This document shows, piece after piece, positions 15,401 through 25,990 of a stretch of DNA of 64,000 nucleotides. Position numbers and translations under genes: made by a program. Under the pieces are notes generated by a model. It saw only the letters and a list, made by a program, of their open reading frames with translations, was not told the DNA's origin and made no database searches. Each line of letters starts with the position of its first letter. The first letter of the stretch is position 1. Source of the DNA: Bugula neritina (Eukaryota; Bryozoa; Gymnolaemata; Cheilostomatida; Bugulidae); NCBI GenBank assembly GCA_964035545.1, contig OZ037765.1, positions 7,514,698-7,578,697 on the forward strand. Direction: 5' to 3'.

Positions 15401-17198
15401 CAAAATAATTGTTGTTTGTTGACATATGTGATAGCAGAAATAACATAATGCAACAATCAACAAACCTAGTTAGTATTAGTGCTGTACAGAAATGTCATAA
15501 CATTAGCTGAGGTTTATTTACGAACATCATGAATACGCACATTGCAATGGGAATAATTTGAATAAGTAAAAAATTCAAGTTGCGAAATGAGCCAGTATTA
15601 TGTTAAGACCAGTTCTAAACAACTACATTACTGCAACCCCACATTTCTACAGTATGTAAACCTAATATGCATGCAGGAATGTATAATCTATACAGTGAAG
15701 AAGACCAACCTGATTGTAAAGAGCTGGAAAGGTGAGGGAAGAGAGAATGGCAAGTAAGCATATAGAGTCTTGAGTTAACCAACAGACTCACCAGCCCAGT
15801 GTTGACATAGATGGCAGTAACTGTGTCCTTCTGTAACGAACAGTAATTCTAACCCTCATCCAGAAGAGTACATATGTCCGTTAGTGAGTTCATATTATAT
15901 AAAATTTAACTAGTATAATAATGAATTATTGTTCAAGGAAAAAAATTGAGCCGTATTTAAAAGACAAACTAAGGGTATCAACATTTTTAAAAATATTTCT
16001 CTAATTTTAAAACTGCGTGTAACTTGTGCACAAATTTTTATTGGTAATTTCATGTTTTGTGAGTGAAAGTTCAAAAAATCAAGACCCGAATACATTATGC
16101 CGAAGGAGAAACCAGGTAATCATATAGCTGTGGCAACACTCCCAGCATTAAAACTATTAGACTAAAACTTTCAAAACCCTGTAAATACTATTAGCAATAG
16201 CAGTACTACTAATTGTTCTGTAGTAGATAAGTAGTTTATACATGGTCTTGCAGCAGTATAGACCGGAAAGTACATTGAACTAGTAGTCTTACTATTACTA
16301 GTACTATAATCCTTAAAGAATATTGCTGATAGTAATTGATTAGAGAAGAAACTTGATAAGAGGATAGGCTTAAGAGTTGTAATAATACAAGGTGCATCTA
16401 ATATAAGGTGCGTTGGAATGTAATCAATGTGTTATCTGACAACCTCCCACATCTTATGCTATATTAATGACTCATTGATCAGTAGAGCACCCAACCCCTG
16501 GCCTATAATGACTAATAGTTCCTGGGCTATAATATAAACTATAAGGAGTGATAGTTGATTGTTCAACTAACATCTTTGAGTGGAAGAGGATCTCTTAGCT
16601 CTTCGGGAATATCCCTTCCAAAGGCTGCACTGAGAAGCCACTTAAGTGAAACTGAGAGCCGGGCCTGTAAGATTCAACAGAATAATAACCAAATGTTTCA
16701 ACAGTGTCAGATTTGCACCAACTATAGTCAAAATACAAATATAATATAAAAAACTGGGCCATTAAACTGCTAGGCTCACCTCAACAGTTGAAGCTAATAC
16801 ATAAAAAATAATGAAACTTTCAAGCTCAACAAAATAAAAATACACATTTAACGGGTTCTTCAATTTACTAAGTTTTTATATTAAAGGGCAAGAATTGAAG
16901 AGACGAATGAATTTACCCAATTAGACACCATGTTATACGAACAATAAAAACTATAGTTGAAAGTAGAATAATCTGATAAGATAACAGTTTTATTATGATA
17001 GTATTTGGAATTATACATTTACAATTACTGGCAGTACACACAAGGACCTATAGCAAGCTTTGATAACGAGACCTGTGTCCACTTGAAAGCTGCAAGAGGT
17101 GACCATACTCTGCACAATATTAACGTAGTCTATTAAATAAGCTAACTTACTCTTCTAAAGTCATACTCGTGAATAGAGTCAATCTCCACATCATCCAT
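289..17198 (-). CDS. CAMSAP: CAMSAP/Patronin microtubule minus-end-binding protein (3' end beyond window)
   Basis: Caps and stabilises non-centrosomal microtubule minus ends. Exons, in transcript order: 17198-17151 (ATG, MDDVEIDSIHEYDF), 16664-16572 (LKWLLSAAFG), an unplaced part, 15354-15156 (HWAVIQSLSRLGVYV; AHLSLIEAIM), 14707-14557 (LPIDVEDGLLVWMNKV), 14467-14320, 12895-12659 (GDSLHNISLVKEF), 11875-11701, 10467-10379, 10061-9971, 9245-8401, 8024-7870, 7523-7399, 6962-6797, 6451-6280, 5898-5405, 5287-5063, 4536-3198, 2901-2741, 1921-1781, 1675-1510 and 476-289. From 15354 onward all intron phases agree. The CAMSAP CH domain lies in the 15354-12659 exons, Lys/Glu-rich coiled coil in 1921-1510, and the CKK domain opens in 476-289 (YTGPKLYVKPS, NAISHCCLAG). 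At least 1,800 residues are present; the rest of CKK is left of the window. One 5' exon of length 1 mod 3 is missing from my model. The family call rests on remembered Patronin and CAMSAP patterns and is firm. Confidence 0.95.
3198..4536 (-). other. Large CAMSAP exon with repeated DTPMR motif
   Basis: A 1,339-nt exon encoding about 446 residues, Ser/Thr/Pro/Gln-rich and without an obvious fold. It carries DTPMR four times (plus-strand positions near 3871, 4268, 4321 and 4402) and the variant DTPER near 4091. Such linkers in CAMSAPs are disordered and phosphorylated; the TP core is a proline-directed kinase site. I do not recognise the repeated motif as a known CAMSAP element. Confidence 0.8.
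5288..5404 (-). other. GC-AG intron in CAMSAP
   Basis: The exon 5898-5405 ends AGAAGAAAG and is followed by GCATGT, not GT. The next exon, 5287-5063, starts after TTGCAG. Only the GC donor keeps the reading frame; the nearby GT (four bases on) runs into a stop. GC-AG introns are a known minor class with the usual AAG|GCAWGT donor. Confidence 0.8.
10205..10335. repeat. Imperfect tandem repeat of about 20-25 bp in a CAMSAP intron
   Basis: Repeats of the form CACTATACGAAGCATACATA with variable spacing, about five to six diverged copies. It lies just downstream (in transcript sense) of the exon 10467-10379. Open frames across it are repeat artefacts. Confidence 0.7.
11384..11585. mobile_element. 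Tc1/mariner-type MITE with a central perfect hairpin
   Basis: It starts CAGTGATTCCTCTATTTCTC and ends in the imperfect inverse (GAGATCCGGAGAGAGCACTG), with TA on both sides (11382-11383 and 11586-11587), the target duplication of Tc1/mariner elements. The 202-bp body has no coding capacity. Its middle is a perfect 21-bp inverted repeat, 11471-11491 against 11495-11515, with a GGA loop. It sits in a CAMSAP intron. Confidence 0.7.
14872..15115. repeat. Minisatellite, 20-bp unit, about 12 copies
   Basis: Near-perfect 20-mers AAGGTACACACAGTACATAC or the AAAGTACAC variant, with one irregular patch around 15001-15030. It lies in the CAMSAP intron between exons 15354-15156 and 14707-14557. There are no spacers, so it is not CRISPR-like. 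Three overlapping open frames here are caused by the repeat. Confidence 0.95.
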
Positions 17199-18539
17199 AT
17201 TTACTAAACTAGGTCTATGGCACTTGTAATTCCCAAGAAAGATGCAAATAGGTCAACTTTCAGACAGTTTTGAACCACATTTCTTCCCACCTGCATTGCA
17301 AAGGGATACAATACTTGATGATATTCCTATAAACTACTAGTAAACTATGGGGCTGTGCTAGAAATGCAGAAGGAAAATATCTTTTTAAAACAGCGCACAG
17401 AATTTTTGATCATTCATTTCAGATATATTTTAGCCGAAATTCTCTGAAGTTCATTAAACAAGATAGAATTCGCATTGACCATTGAACATAACTGGTAATG
17501 AATACTAAGTATCACAAGAATTAACTATGTTGAAAAAATATCAATGATTTACCACAGATCCCATGTTATAATTTCATCAGGGGCTACTAAATTAGGCCTC
17601 AATTTTAACAACCAGACTTGGACAGTTGTAAAACTTCTTAAGCTTTCGGTTGAAATTTAGACAGCAAACACCATAGCTAAAACCATTATTTATTTTATGA
17701 ACATTTATCAATGAATCTATTTAGTAGAAAATCTTATTTGACCTCCATAGTTATCATCATCACTGGGTGTATAATTTTATTTGCAAACATTTACTGCCAA
17801 TATGACATAATAACAGGAAACAACCAGAGTCTTGAATGACGCACATTGCGCAAAGCTAATAGTTGGTCCACATCAAAGGTCACTAGTAACATTTGGAAAG
17901 CAATTTAATCAAAATTACTTGATAAATACTTTAAACCCTTGGACCATATTGCCAGGATGACTAAAGGTGAAGGCATTCCGTAGTAAATAAAAACCCTCAA
18001 TATAAAATTCTGTCAAAAATAGTGATATTATAAATAAGCATGAGTTGTAATAATGAGAAAATAACCATTACAAAAGGTTTTACCATATGATTATTTTTAT
18101 TTACATAGATAAGCCATTTTCATGGCTAAATTACAGCCATCATAACAATAAATTTTAATGGGGCAGTACACTGGTATTATGGTAGCTGTAGCTAACAGTT
18201 TTAAGTTTAAATATGCACTCAATACTGTACACCTAGAACAATATAGGAGAGTCGGTCTACCGAAAAGCAATACTTTCATAGGCCACAGTCACACTTGATT
18301 CTATATAATAAAACATATGATAGACATAAATGTTAAAGAGCATTTAGCTTTGCTAACACTACATTGAATTTCCAGGCTTATGCACAACTGGCTAAACTGA
18401 CTCTGTAGCTCCTCGACTTTCACAGTCTAATAATTTCACAAGTTACAAAATTTATTAAACATAAATTTTATTTCATTGACTAAAACCAAATATCAAAACT
18501 GTAAAAGTTTTTTTGAGTCAAAGAAAGTCAAATTAAAAG

Positions 18540-18800
18540 CCTAATAGTAACACTAATAGTAATAGCTAATACTAATAGAGTAAATATAATACGAATACTC
18601 TTACTGTAATAGTAATAGTAATGGCTAAATCACACAGACTGTATATACACTATACAGTATAGTTCTACTATTAAATTTAATAATAGGCGAAGTAATATTA
18701 ATATTTATTACTAGGCCTATTAGTATTAGCATTAGATTCCACTTTGTTAGAACTGCTATTAGTACTAGTACCACTACTAGTAGTAGAATTAAAAGGATAA
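18540..18800. repeat. Degenerate CTAATAGTAATA-type simple repeat
   Basis: Runs of ACTAATAGTAATAGCTAAT-like hexamers and nonamers. The later part carries the complementary motif (TATTAGTATTAGC), so the array is partly inverted. It resembles the array at 24001-24720. Confidence 0.75.
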
Positions 18801-19139
18801 TTAACACATGCATTTGCAATTAATCATTAATATTCATATTGTTAATGTTATAATATTTATTATTATATTTTTTCAAAGTTCACATACTTATAGTTATAAG
18901 TTATATTAATATTGATACACTTACATGCAACATAGTAATAGTCTAAGTCATATGAATACAATATGAATAATTTTAATATTGATAACGATATTCATATTGA
19001 TATTCGATATGGAATTCAAATTGAAATTGCTAATTAATAAATATCAAATCACAAATGGGATATACAATAATATATTCAATTCACTACTCATATACTTATA
19101 GTTTATTTATAGTGATGTTGATATTCATTATTTCATCAT

Positions 19140-19310
19140 CACTGTAAATTCAACAGTTCAAGTTTAAATTTAAGTTTATGACATTGAAATTGAATTTTAT
19201 GACACTGGCAGTGACAGATTGAGATTGAAATTCAAATTGAAATTGAATTTGATGATTGAAAATGAACTTGATCATCATCATGTTTCAATTTGAATTCATA
19301 TTATTATAAT
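19140..19310. repeat. AATTGAAATTCAAATTG low-complexity block
   Basis: Repeated TTGAAATTCAAATTGAAATT and its inverse, locally palindromic, with ATGATCATCATC nearby. No coding potential. It lies in the CAMSAP-SDF2 gap. Confidence 0.6.
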
Positions 19311-19838
19311 AATTATTTAGTTCTGTCTCTAAGAGTCTGACTATGATTACGATTCATCTTGTAACACTACATCAGTTATTAGACTTAGAGTAAAGCCTGA
19401 AGCAATCATAACCTCGATATTCTTAATCTGACAACACCAATATCAATATGAGTTTTGAAATTTTTGTACTCCTACATTCACCAAAATATGACATATATAG
19501 CATGGGTTCTAAATTATTCTCGTCTGTATTATGTGTGAATGAAAACTTCAGCTATGATAAGTTTCATTACAAACCCCGGCTTTCCGAATTTACTCTTCGC
19601 GTAAATTTGATTGGCTTTTATTATTTCTTTTGTGAGTAAGTACAAGTAGTAGTTCTCTCAGTATTTAGTATTTTGAAAAAGAAATTAAAGTCGACGTGTT
19701 ATTAGTCTGTAAAAAGATCATTAGATTTAATTGTTGCTATTACTAGTCATTTCAGTGTATCTTGGAAGCTTTTCAATAGCCAATGATTTGCACACTTATA
19801 AAAACACAAATCATCAAGTAAAAATCAATAAAAAAATA

Positions 19839-22246
19839 ATGCTTGCATATTTTTGGGCTGGAGTTTGGCTTTTTTTGACGATCTCCACTTCTGTTTCTGG
19901 TAATAATATTAATAATATTATAATTATTATAACTATAATTATAAATATTACATTTCAGATTTCTTAATATTAAATTCATAAGTCATGCTTATAGTATCAA
20001 TGATAAGTATTAAATATAACTTGTATTAATATAGTGTAATAGTAAGACTATATAATTTATTATTATAATTATATTTAATTTTATAATTATGAACTTGTAA
20101 AGTTGTATTACTATTAGTATTATATTTATTTTTCTTAGGGTAAGTTAAAGTATAAGTATTATGTTTATGATGAATAATTATTTTAGGTCTGTCTTGTTGT
20201 CGCTTCTTACTTTAGCGTCAAGTTTAAATCATAGACTACTACTCAACAAGTTAAGTTGAACCTACATTATCATTATGATTATGATATTGATAATTATTTT
20301 AATTTATGTGTGTGCGCTCGTGTATGCAGTATATATGTATTCTAGCAGTAAAACTTAGTCTAAGTCTTACATTATTATATTTTAACTTGTTTACAATTTG
20401 CATTACATTTTATGATAATAAAATTATATGGTTATAAAAGTAGTTACTATTAGTATTACTATATATGTTATGATATTAATCTTGAAAAATACGAATTTGT
20501 AGAAGCTTCTGACTTGGACTACGTCACTTGTGGCACAGTATTAAAGTTAGTCAACACAAGAAGTGATGTTAGGTTACATTCTCATGATGTCAAATATGGT
20601 TCTGGTAGTGGACAGCAGGTTAGTGAGCTTAACTGCACTATTTTACTGCAATCTTACTGGTTAACTGCATTATCTTTCTGCATGTTATTGGGATTACTGT
20701 TTTGAGCTGCAATTGTTTATAAAATATTGATAACCTTCACTTATTTTTTTCAATTTTTATTTTAAATTTTTATATTTTAGTCAGTTACAGGAGTCCATTC
20801 AACAGACGACCACAACAGTTATTGGCAAGTAAATGCAAAGCAAGGAGTCCAGTGTCCAAGAGGGTAATTTATTTTTCTATATTCACCTCTTTAAGCAATT
20901 TTTACCATTTAATGTATTAACTATAAAATATTTACCATTTAGAGGTTTCATTTAAAAAGATAATTACTCTTTCAAGTCCTCAGACAATCATCGTCATTTG
21001 AAGTTTTAAAAAAATATGCCGTTTAATTGTAGTTGGGCAATTAATTGTGGTTTTGTGAAATGTTCATTTTGAAGGGATTGTTTTAAAATGCTCCTATCAC
21101 CCGAGACAATGTTGCAATGATGATGTATATTATCTATGTCATAAGTTACTCAACTCTAAAGACCTTTTATAGACAAACTAGACACTTGCGTTTTATTTGA
21201 GAGTTGCCTTCTCTTTGCCGATTATGTTTGATAGCTTGTAGATATTTATATATATTTGTATAGTTTACAGACCAGCTACTCAATACAAACTTTAGCTACT
21301 ATTATTCAGCTGCACATAGTTTCATATATTATTCCTAATCGAAATGATACATGGATAATTGCAATTAGTGATCCTTTGACTAAATTTTACTGTCTGTTGA
21401 TTCACATATTCGGTTTGTATCAGAAAATGAATTTAAAAATTAATTCATATAGTAGCTAATGTTTGTCTATTCAACGTCTTGTGTTTTTTGACTTGTAAAA
21501 CCTAGTCTATGTTTGTAGACGACCTGTCAAGTGTGGCCAGACAGTTAGATTTATGCATCTTCAAACAAGAAAAAATTTACACAGTCACCACTTCAACTCT
21601 CCTCTCTCTAACAATTATGAAGTCAGTGCATTCGGTGAAGATGGCGTAGGAGATGAAGGTAGCGATGCTACATTGGCACTTTCACCAAACATGACTTTTT
21701 TATATAATGCTTCATTTCCAGTTATTTGCAGTTATTTATGTAGCTGTTATATTTTATGTAGGAGATAATTGGGTGGTCACCTGTAATGATATGTACTGGG
21801 AAAGAGATGCAAAAGTGAGATTTAAGCATAGTTCAACTGGAGGGTAAATAATTTTCATTATATACAACTATATAATATACACATGGTATACACTCACAGT
21901 AATTTATAAATCACTTTCATCACTTTAATTATCTTTACAAATTTGGTTTGTTTTATGGATAACTAAAACAAATTGGTATTAAAAAGCATTGTGGAGTCTT
22001 ATTAATACTTGGCAAACTTGGTATACATTAAAGTTGCACTACTATTGTTATTGCAGATATTTACACGTAACGGGAGACACGTTTGGACGTCCAATTCACG
22101 GCCAAAGTGAGATCTGTGCATATCCTAATCCTAATGACTTTAATTATTGGACAACCGCCGAAGGTGTTTACATTAGACCTCAAGAAGATACGGATAAGCG
22201 CAATGAAGACAGTGATGATGATTATGATGGTCACGATGAACTCTGA
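19839..22246 (+). CDS. SDF2: Stromal cell-derived factor 2 (SDF2/SDF2L1)-like MIR-domain ER protein
   Basis: A soluble ER-lumen protein of the MIR family, related to the non-catalytic region of protein O-mannosyltransferases. Vertebrate SDF2 and SDF2L1 act in ER chaperone complexes. Exons: 19839-19899, 20503-20618, 20781-20863, 21519-21658, 21762-21843 and 22057-22246; phases all agree, giving 223 residues (human SDF2 has 211). Residues 1-20 are a signal peptide (MLAYFWAGVWLFLTISTSVS). MIR hallmarks follow: VTCGTVLKLVNT, RLHSHDVKYGSGSGQQ, CGQTVRFMHLQTRKNLHSHH, EVSAFGEDG, WVVTCND, VRFKHSSTG and VTGDTFGRPIHGQ. The C-terminus is acidic and ends HDEL, an ER-retrieval signal. The start is the first ATG before the signal peptide. 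SDF2 and SDF2L1 cannot be told apart here; HDEL is as in SDF2L1. Very secure family call. Confidence 0.97.
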
Positions 22247-22461
22247 TATATAGTGAACAACTTCCTAGGTAAAACGCAAATGCTGAGCAATTTTTTGCAG
22301 GCAATGTTTGGTTCTCACATACTGCACAATCTTTCGAACTCTTTGTTACAGTATCTGTATGTATTTATGCACTATGCTCACTCTACAACTGCCCATGTAG
22401 TAATCCAAGAATTATAATGTAGTGATATGAATATGATGTACATGTCTGTGATTGTCTATAG

Positions 22462-22467
22462 AATAAA
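22462..22467 (+). terminator. SDF2 polyadenylation signal AATAAA
   Basis: The first canonical AATAAA after the stop codon, about 215 nt downstream, followed by a TG-rich stretch (TTCATGTGGTTGTAATG) that fits a downstream element. Confidence 0.6.
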
Positions 22468-22469
22468 GG

Positions 22470-24000
22470 CTTCATGTGGTTGTAATGTTACATTTTGTGC
22501 CTAAATCTCTCGATATTTAATTTGTAAGAAGTTCCTTGCTGAACCTGTGAAAGATTATGTTTCAAGTGATAAATTTTATGAACATTTCAACAAACGAAAT
22601 TGTATTTCCTGTTGTTGCTTGTTCTGTACCAGTCTGCAAACATTATGCTTTTATTGGTAATAATGTTGCCTGATAATACTTTTTTTTTAAATTCAAGAAT
22701 ATATTTCAGCCTAAATTTATGTTCAAAGATTTTCAATAATATTTTGCTACTTTTAGTTGGCACTAATTCAAATGTTGTGTTGAACATGTTGGACAAACAT
22801 TATTTTTCACAAAATATACTAAAAATAATAATTGCATAATATATATGAAATATCTTTGAAAGGGATGGTTTTAATAATCCAAAACTCACTGATGACGGTA
22901 AGCACGGACTACATTGTTTTAATTTTTCTTGCCTAATTTAATAACATGATTACTATAAGCTGTGTTGGGCTGGTGTCAAGCAATTGTTCTCTGTTGAATA
23001 ATAGCAAAATATCAGTTGACCTGCTGTTACACATTAGTTGAAAATACATTTAGCACCAAACTCACAAGTTAAAACTTTGGTTATCACTTTTGTCGTACTT
23101 ATTCATAAAAGTAAATCAGTGATGTATTGAGAATGATCTAAGAAGTGAGTGAGTAAATTGATGAACTTGGTTTGTATACAAATAAATTATTCTCTAAATT
23201 TGAGTTTTTCAAAACACGGTTATATAAACAAAATAGAAATGTATTAGTTAACAGCTTTCCAATAACATCTCAATAGTCCCAATATCCAATACATATAGGC
23301 GGGGACTAGGCCGGATTAGGAAGGCCAACTGTGAAATAAGAAATAAATGCTGATGTATCATGTTTGCACATTACATAACAATAGCCAGAAAATAAAAAAT
23401 CTAGAAAAGTTTCCACAGCATCAAACTTTTCATGCACTCATTTTTAGATAACCATGTGATTTGTTCCAAAGCTGCACTAATAATCAGCCATTCAGCTGCC
23501 TAATACATGCATGGATTATATTATTATTATAGTTTAGTTACTGTGTACAAGGTAGCTCAAATTAATTTTAAGGAAATACACCACTATGGTTTGCAATAAC
23601 TGACTACTGCAAATTAAGTGAGTAAAAGGGCGTTGACTTTCCAACTGCTAAAATTATCCAAGTCGGGTTGATGTGATTGACGTCATCTAATGACTCAGAT
23701 TTTTAATATTATAATAGTGCCCAACGGTGTCAATAATATCTCGATGAACTACAGGCATCCAATTATATCTGGGCACGCCTTTAACGAGGCTATCAAACTA
23801 CGGGGTTATCTCCTCTTTGTTACAAACTGCAATTGTGACCTACAACTTGAACTTTCTAATTTTCTGTAGACTCTGACTGTACGGATCATGATACTGATTG
23901 TATCATTAAGATTATGATTATAAACTAACGTTCTGTAATTGCAGTTTTTATATTTTCAGTTAGTGAATTATCTATGCTTATTTTCATGTTATTTTAACAG
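22470..24000. other. Intergenic, nothing recognised
   Basis: AT-rich sequence between the SDF2 polyadenylation signal and the repeat array. Short open frames near 22600-22840 on both strands are mirror images in AT-rich sequence with no protein signature. Confidence 0.5.
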
Positions 24001-24720
24001 TTATAGTAAAAGCCATAGCCCATACTGATACTCATACTCAGTCTCATGTCTCATAGTGATACTGATAGTGATACTCATACTGATAGTGATAGTCATACTC
24101 ATAGCCATAGGACGGGTATCATAAGTATACTTTTACTTTAAGTTTAAGTTTATACTTAATCTTATAGTTATACTCATAACTTATAGTTATACTTATTAAT
24201 TATTTAGTATTAGTATTACTAGGCCTATTTAGTTTTACTGACATAGACACTATTACTATGATTATGACTATCACTATGGCTAACACAGTAACAGTATAAC
24301 TCTGAGTATGAGTAACCTTGTCTCCAAGAGTAACTTAGTAAGACTAAGAGTAAGTCTAATACTAATAGTAATAGTAATACTTATAATAACTATAAGACTA
24401 ATAGTAATAGTTAATAAGTTGTAGTTATACTAGTACCATACCTTGAAATATTAACAGTAAGTGTAACTGTAAGAGTTACACTAATAGTAATACTAATAGT
24501 ATTACTATTAGTATTAGTACTAGTAGTAGTAGTACTATTACTTGATCTAGTACTAAGTAATACTATTAGTGATTCACTAGACTTAGTATGAAGTGTAATT
24601 TTGCAATTAGTATTGCTATAACTATTAGTGAGTGAATACTATTACTGTTAGTATTAGCATTACTTATATCAACTTATAGTTATTTACTAGTAATACTAAT
24701 AGTAGTAATACTACCCACTT
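24001..24720. repeat. Degenerate simple-sequence array (ATAGTGATACT / TAGTAATACT family)
   Basis: About 700 bp of five- to seven-base motifs such as CATACTGATAGTGATACT, then TAGTAATACTAATAGTATTACTATTAG. The second half is rich in self-complementary TAGTACTA and AGTACTAGTA blocks. No gene. Confidence 0.8.
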
Positions 24721-24730
24721 ACCAATATTT

Positions 24731-25365
24731 TTATTTGGCCGTCATTGACCCTACCAAGGCGTTTGATACAGTTAACAGGAAATTGCCCTAAAACATTCTC
24801 GGAAAGATTAGCTGTCCTTCAAAATTTTTAACCATGGTTCGTCTTCACTACTCACAGAAGCTTGGACAACTTACAGTATGAACATTTGGAAATCCTGAAG
24901 TTTACCATAGGAAATTACGCGGTCTACTAAAAATCAAATAAACCAATAAGCGGACAAACAGCATCGTGCACCAGGAGACAAAGATACCAAGTCTAGAAAG
25001 TCTTGTCGTTAAAAACAGACTTCAATTGGCTGGCCATCTGGTCAGAATGGACAACAAACATATACCTAAACAAATCCTCTTTGGGGAACTGCAAATGGAA
25101 AGAGGTCCCAAGGTGGATGTATTAAGCACTTAAAGGACTGATTGAAAGATGGCATGAAGCGCTGCCATATCAGAGCAGAAACCCGATAATGGAATGCTAC
25201 CAAAAAGAGCAGGTTGAGACCTATGTTACACAGTGGTGTGAAGATTATTTATGATGAGAGACAGAGACATAGAGAAGAGCTGAGAGCAAGACGAAAGACT
25301 AGGCTCAGCTCAACAAACACTCAGATGAATGATGGCTTTCGATGCCAACGGTGTGCCCACATATG
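24731..25365 (+). mobile_element. Dead non-LTR retrotransposon (LINE) fragment
   Basis: The left part reads as a reverse-transcriptase palm piece (LTKAFDTVNR-like: DPTKAFDTVNRKL, then KFLTMVRLHYSQKLG), broken by stops. The right part, from about 24910, reads as the end of such a polyprotein: SLESLVVKNRLQLAGHLVRM, DNKHIPKQILFGEL, then after frame changes a Cys-x2-Cys start (FRCQRC) where the terminal zinc finger should lie. The catalytic centre between the parts is deleted. The family pattern is common in animal LINEs; I cannot name the clade. Confidence 0.8.
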
Positions 25366-25990
25366 TTTGTTATATTGTTACTATATAATATGTTTTATCG
25401 AGAAAAAGAATGCTTCAGAAATTACACTTAAAAACTGTCCCTAACAATTGAAGTAGTATAAAATAGGTTTCAACTGCTTTGTAAAAGACTTCATTTTCTT
25501 TCACATTATTCGCAATTAAATTTAGAAAATATTTAAAATTTAACACTTGTTATATGAAGCAGATGTTGAATTATGCTATTCATATGCAAATAGTCTTATA
25601 TTCAAACTCAGTCATATTTGAGTGATTTTATTCAATGAGTTCAGTTCTATGATTATATCTGTGGTAGTGATGAGAGTTCATCATGCCAAGCCTGTCAAAA
25701 CACTATTGCAATAGTTCGATTTTATTTTCTATTTCTGAAATTTTTAGATCATTCACCAGGCAATCAAATTAACTGTGTCTGCCTGTCATGTGTGGCAACT
25801 GGCATGTCACACTTGTTAGTCAGTGTCATAATAGCTTTCAAAATACGTATAAGCATTAATTACATTGATTGATTTGATATGCATTGGAATCAGCTGTTAG
25901 TACTAGTAATGCTTTCTGTTGCAGTTGACTTTTAGGAATGGTATTAGTCTACGTATTATATAATTACTTTTAATCGCAAGGAGAGGATCA

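Larger units (their letters stand above)
17199..19838. other. Intergenic, between divergent CAMSAP and SDF2 starts
   Basis: This head-to-head gap of 2.6 kb must hold both promoters and the 5' UTRs. I see no TATA box or CpG-rich stretch I can defend. The 18540-18800 and 18830-19310 parts are low-complexity (see the repeat entries). No further gene is supported. Confidence 0.6.

Noticed and set aside
16555-16749. 64-codon plus-strand open frame
   Set aside because: Shadow of the CAMSAP exon at 16664-16572 on the minus strand.
19560-19700. ER-stress (UPR) element before SDF2
   Set aside because: There is an ATTGG and a GACGTG, but not with the spacing or sequence of an ERSE or UPRE.
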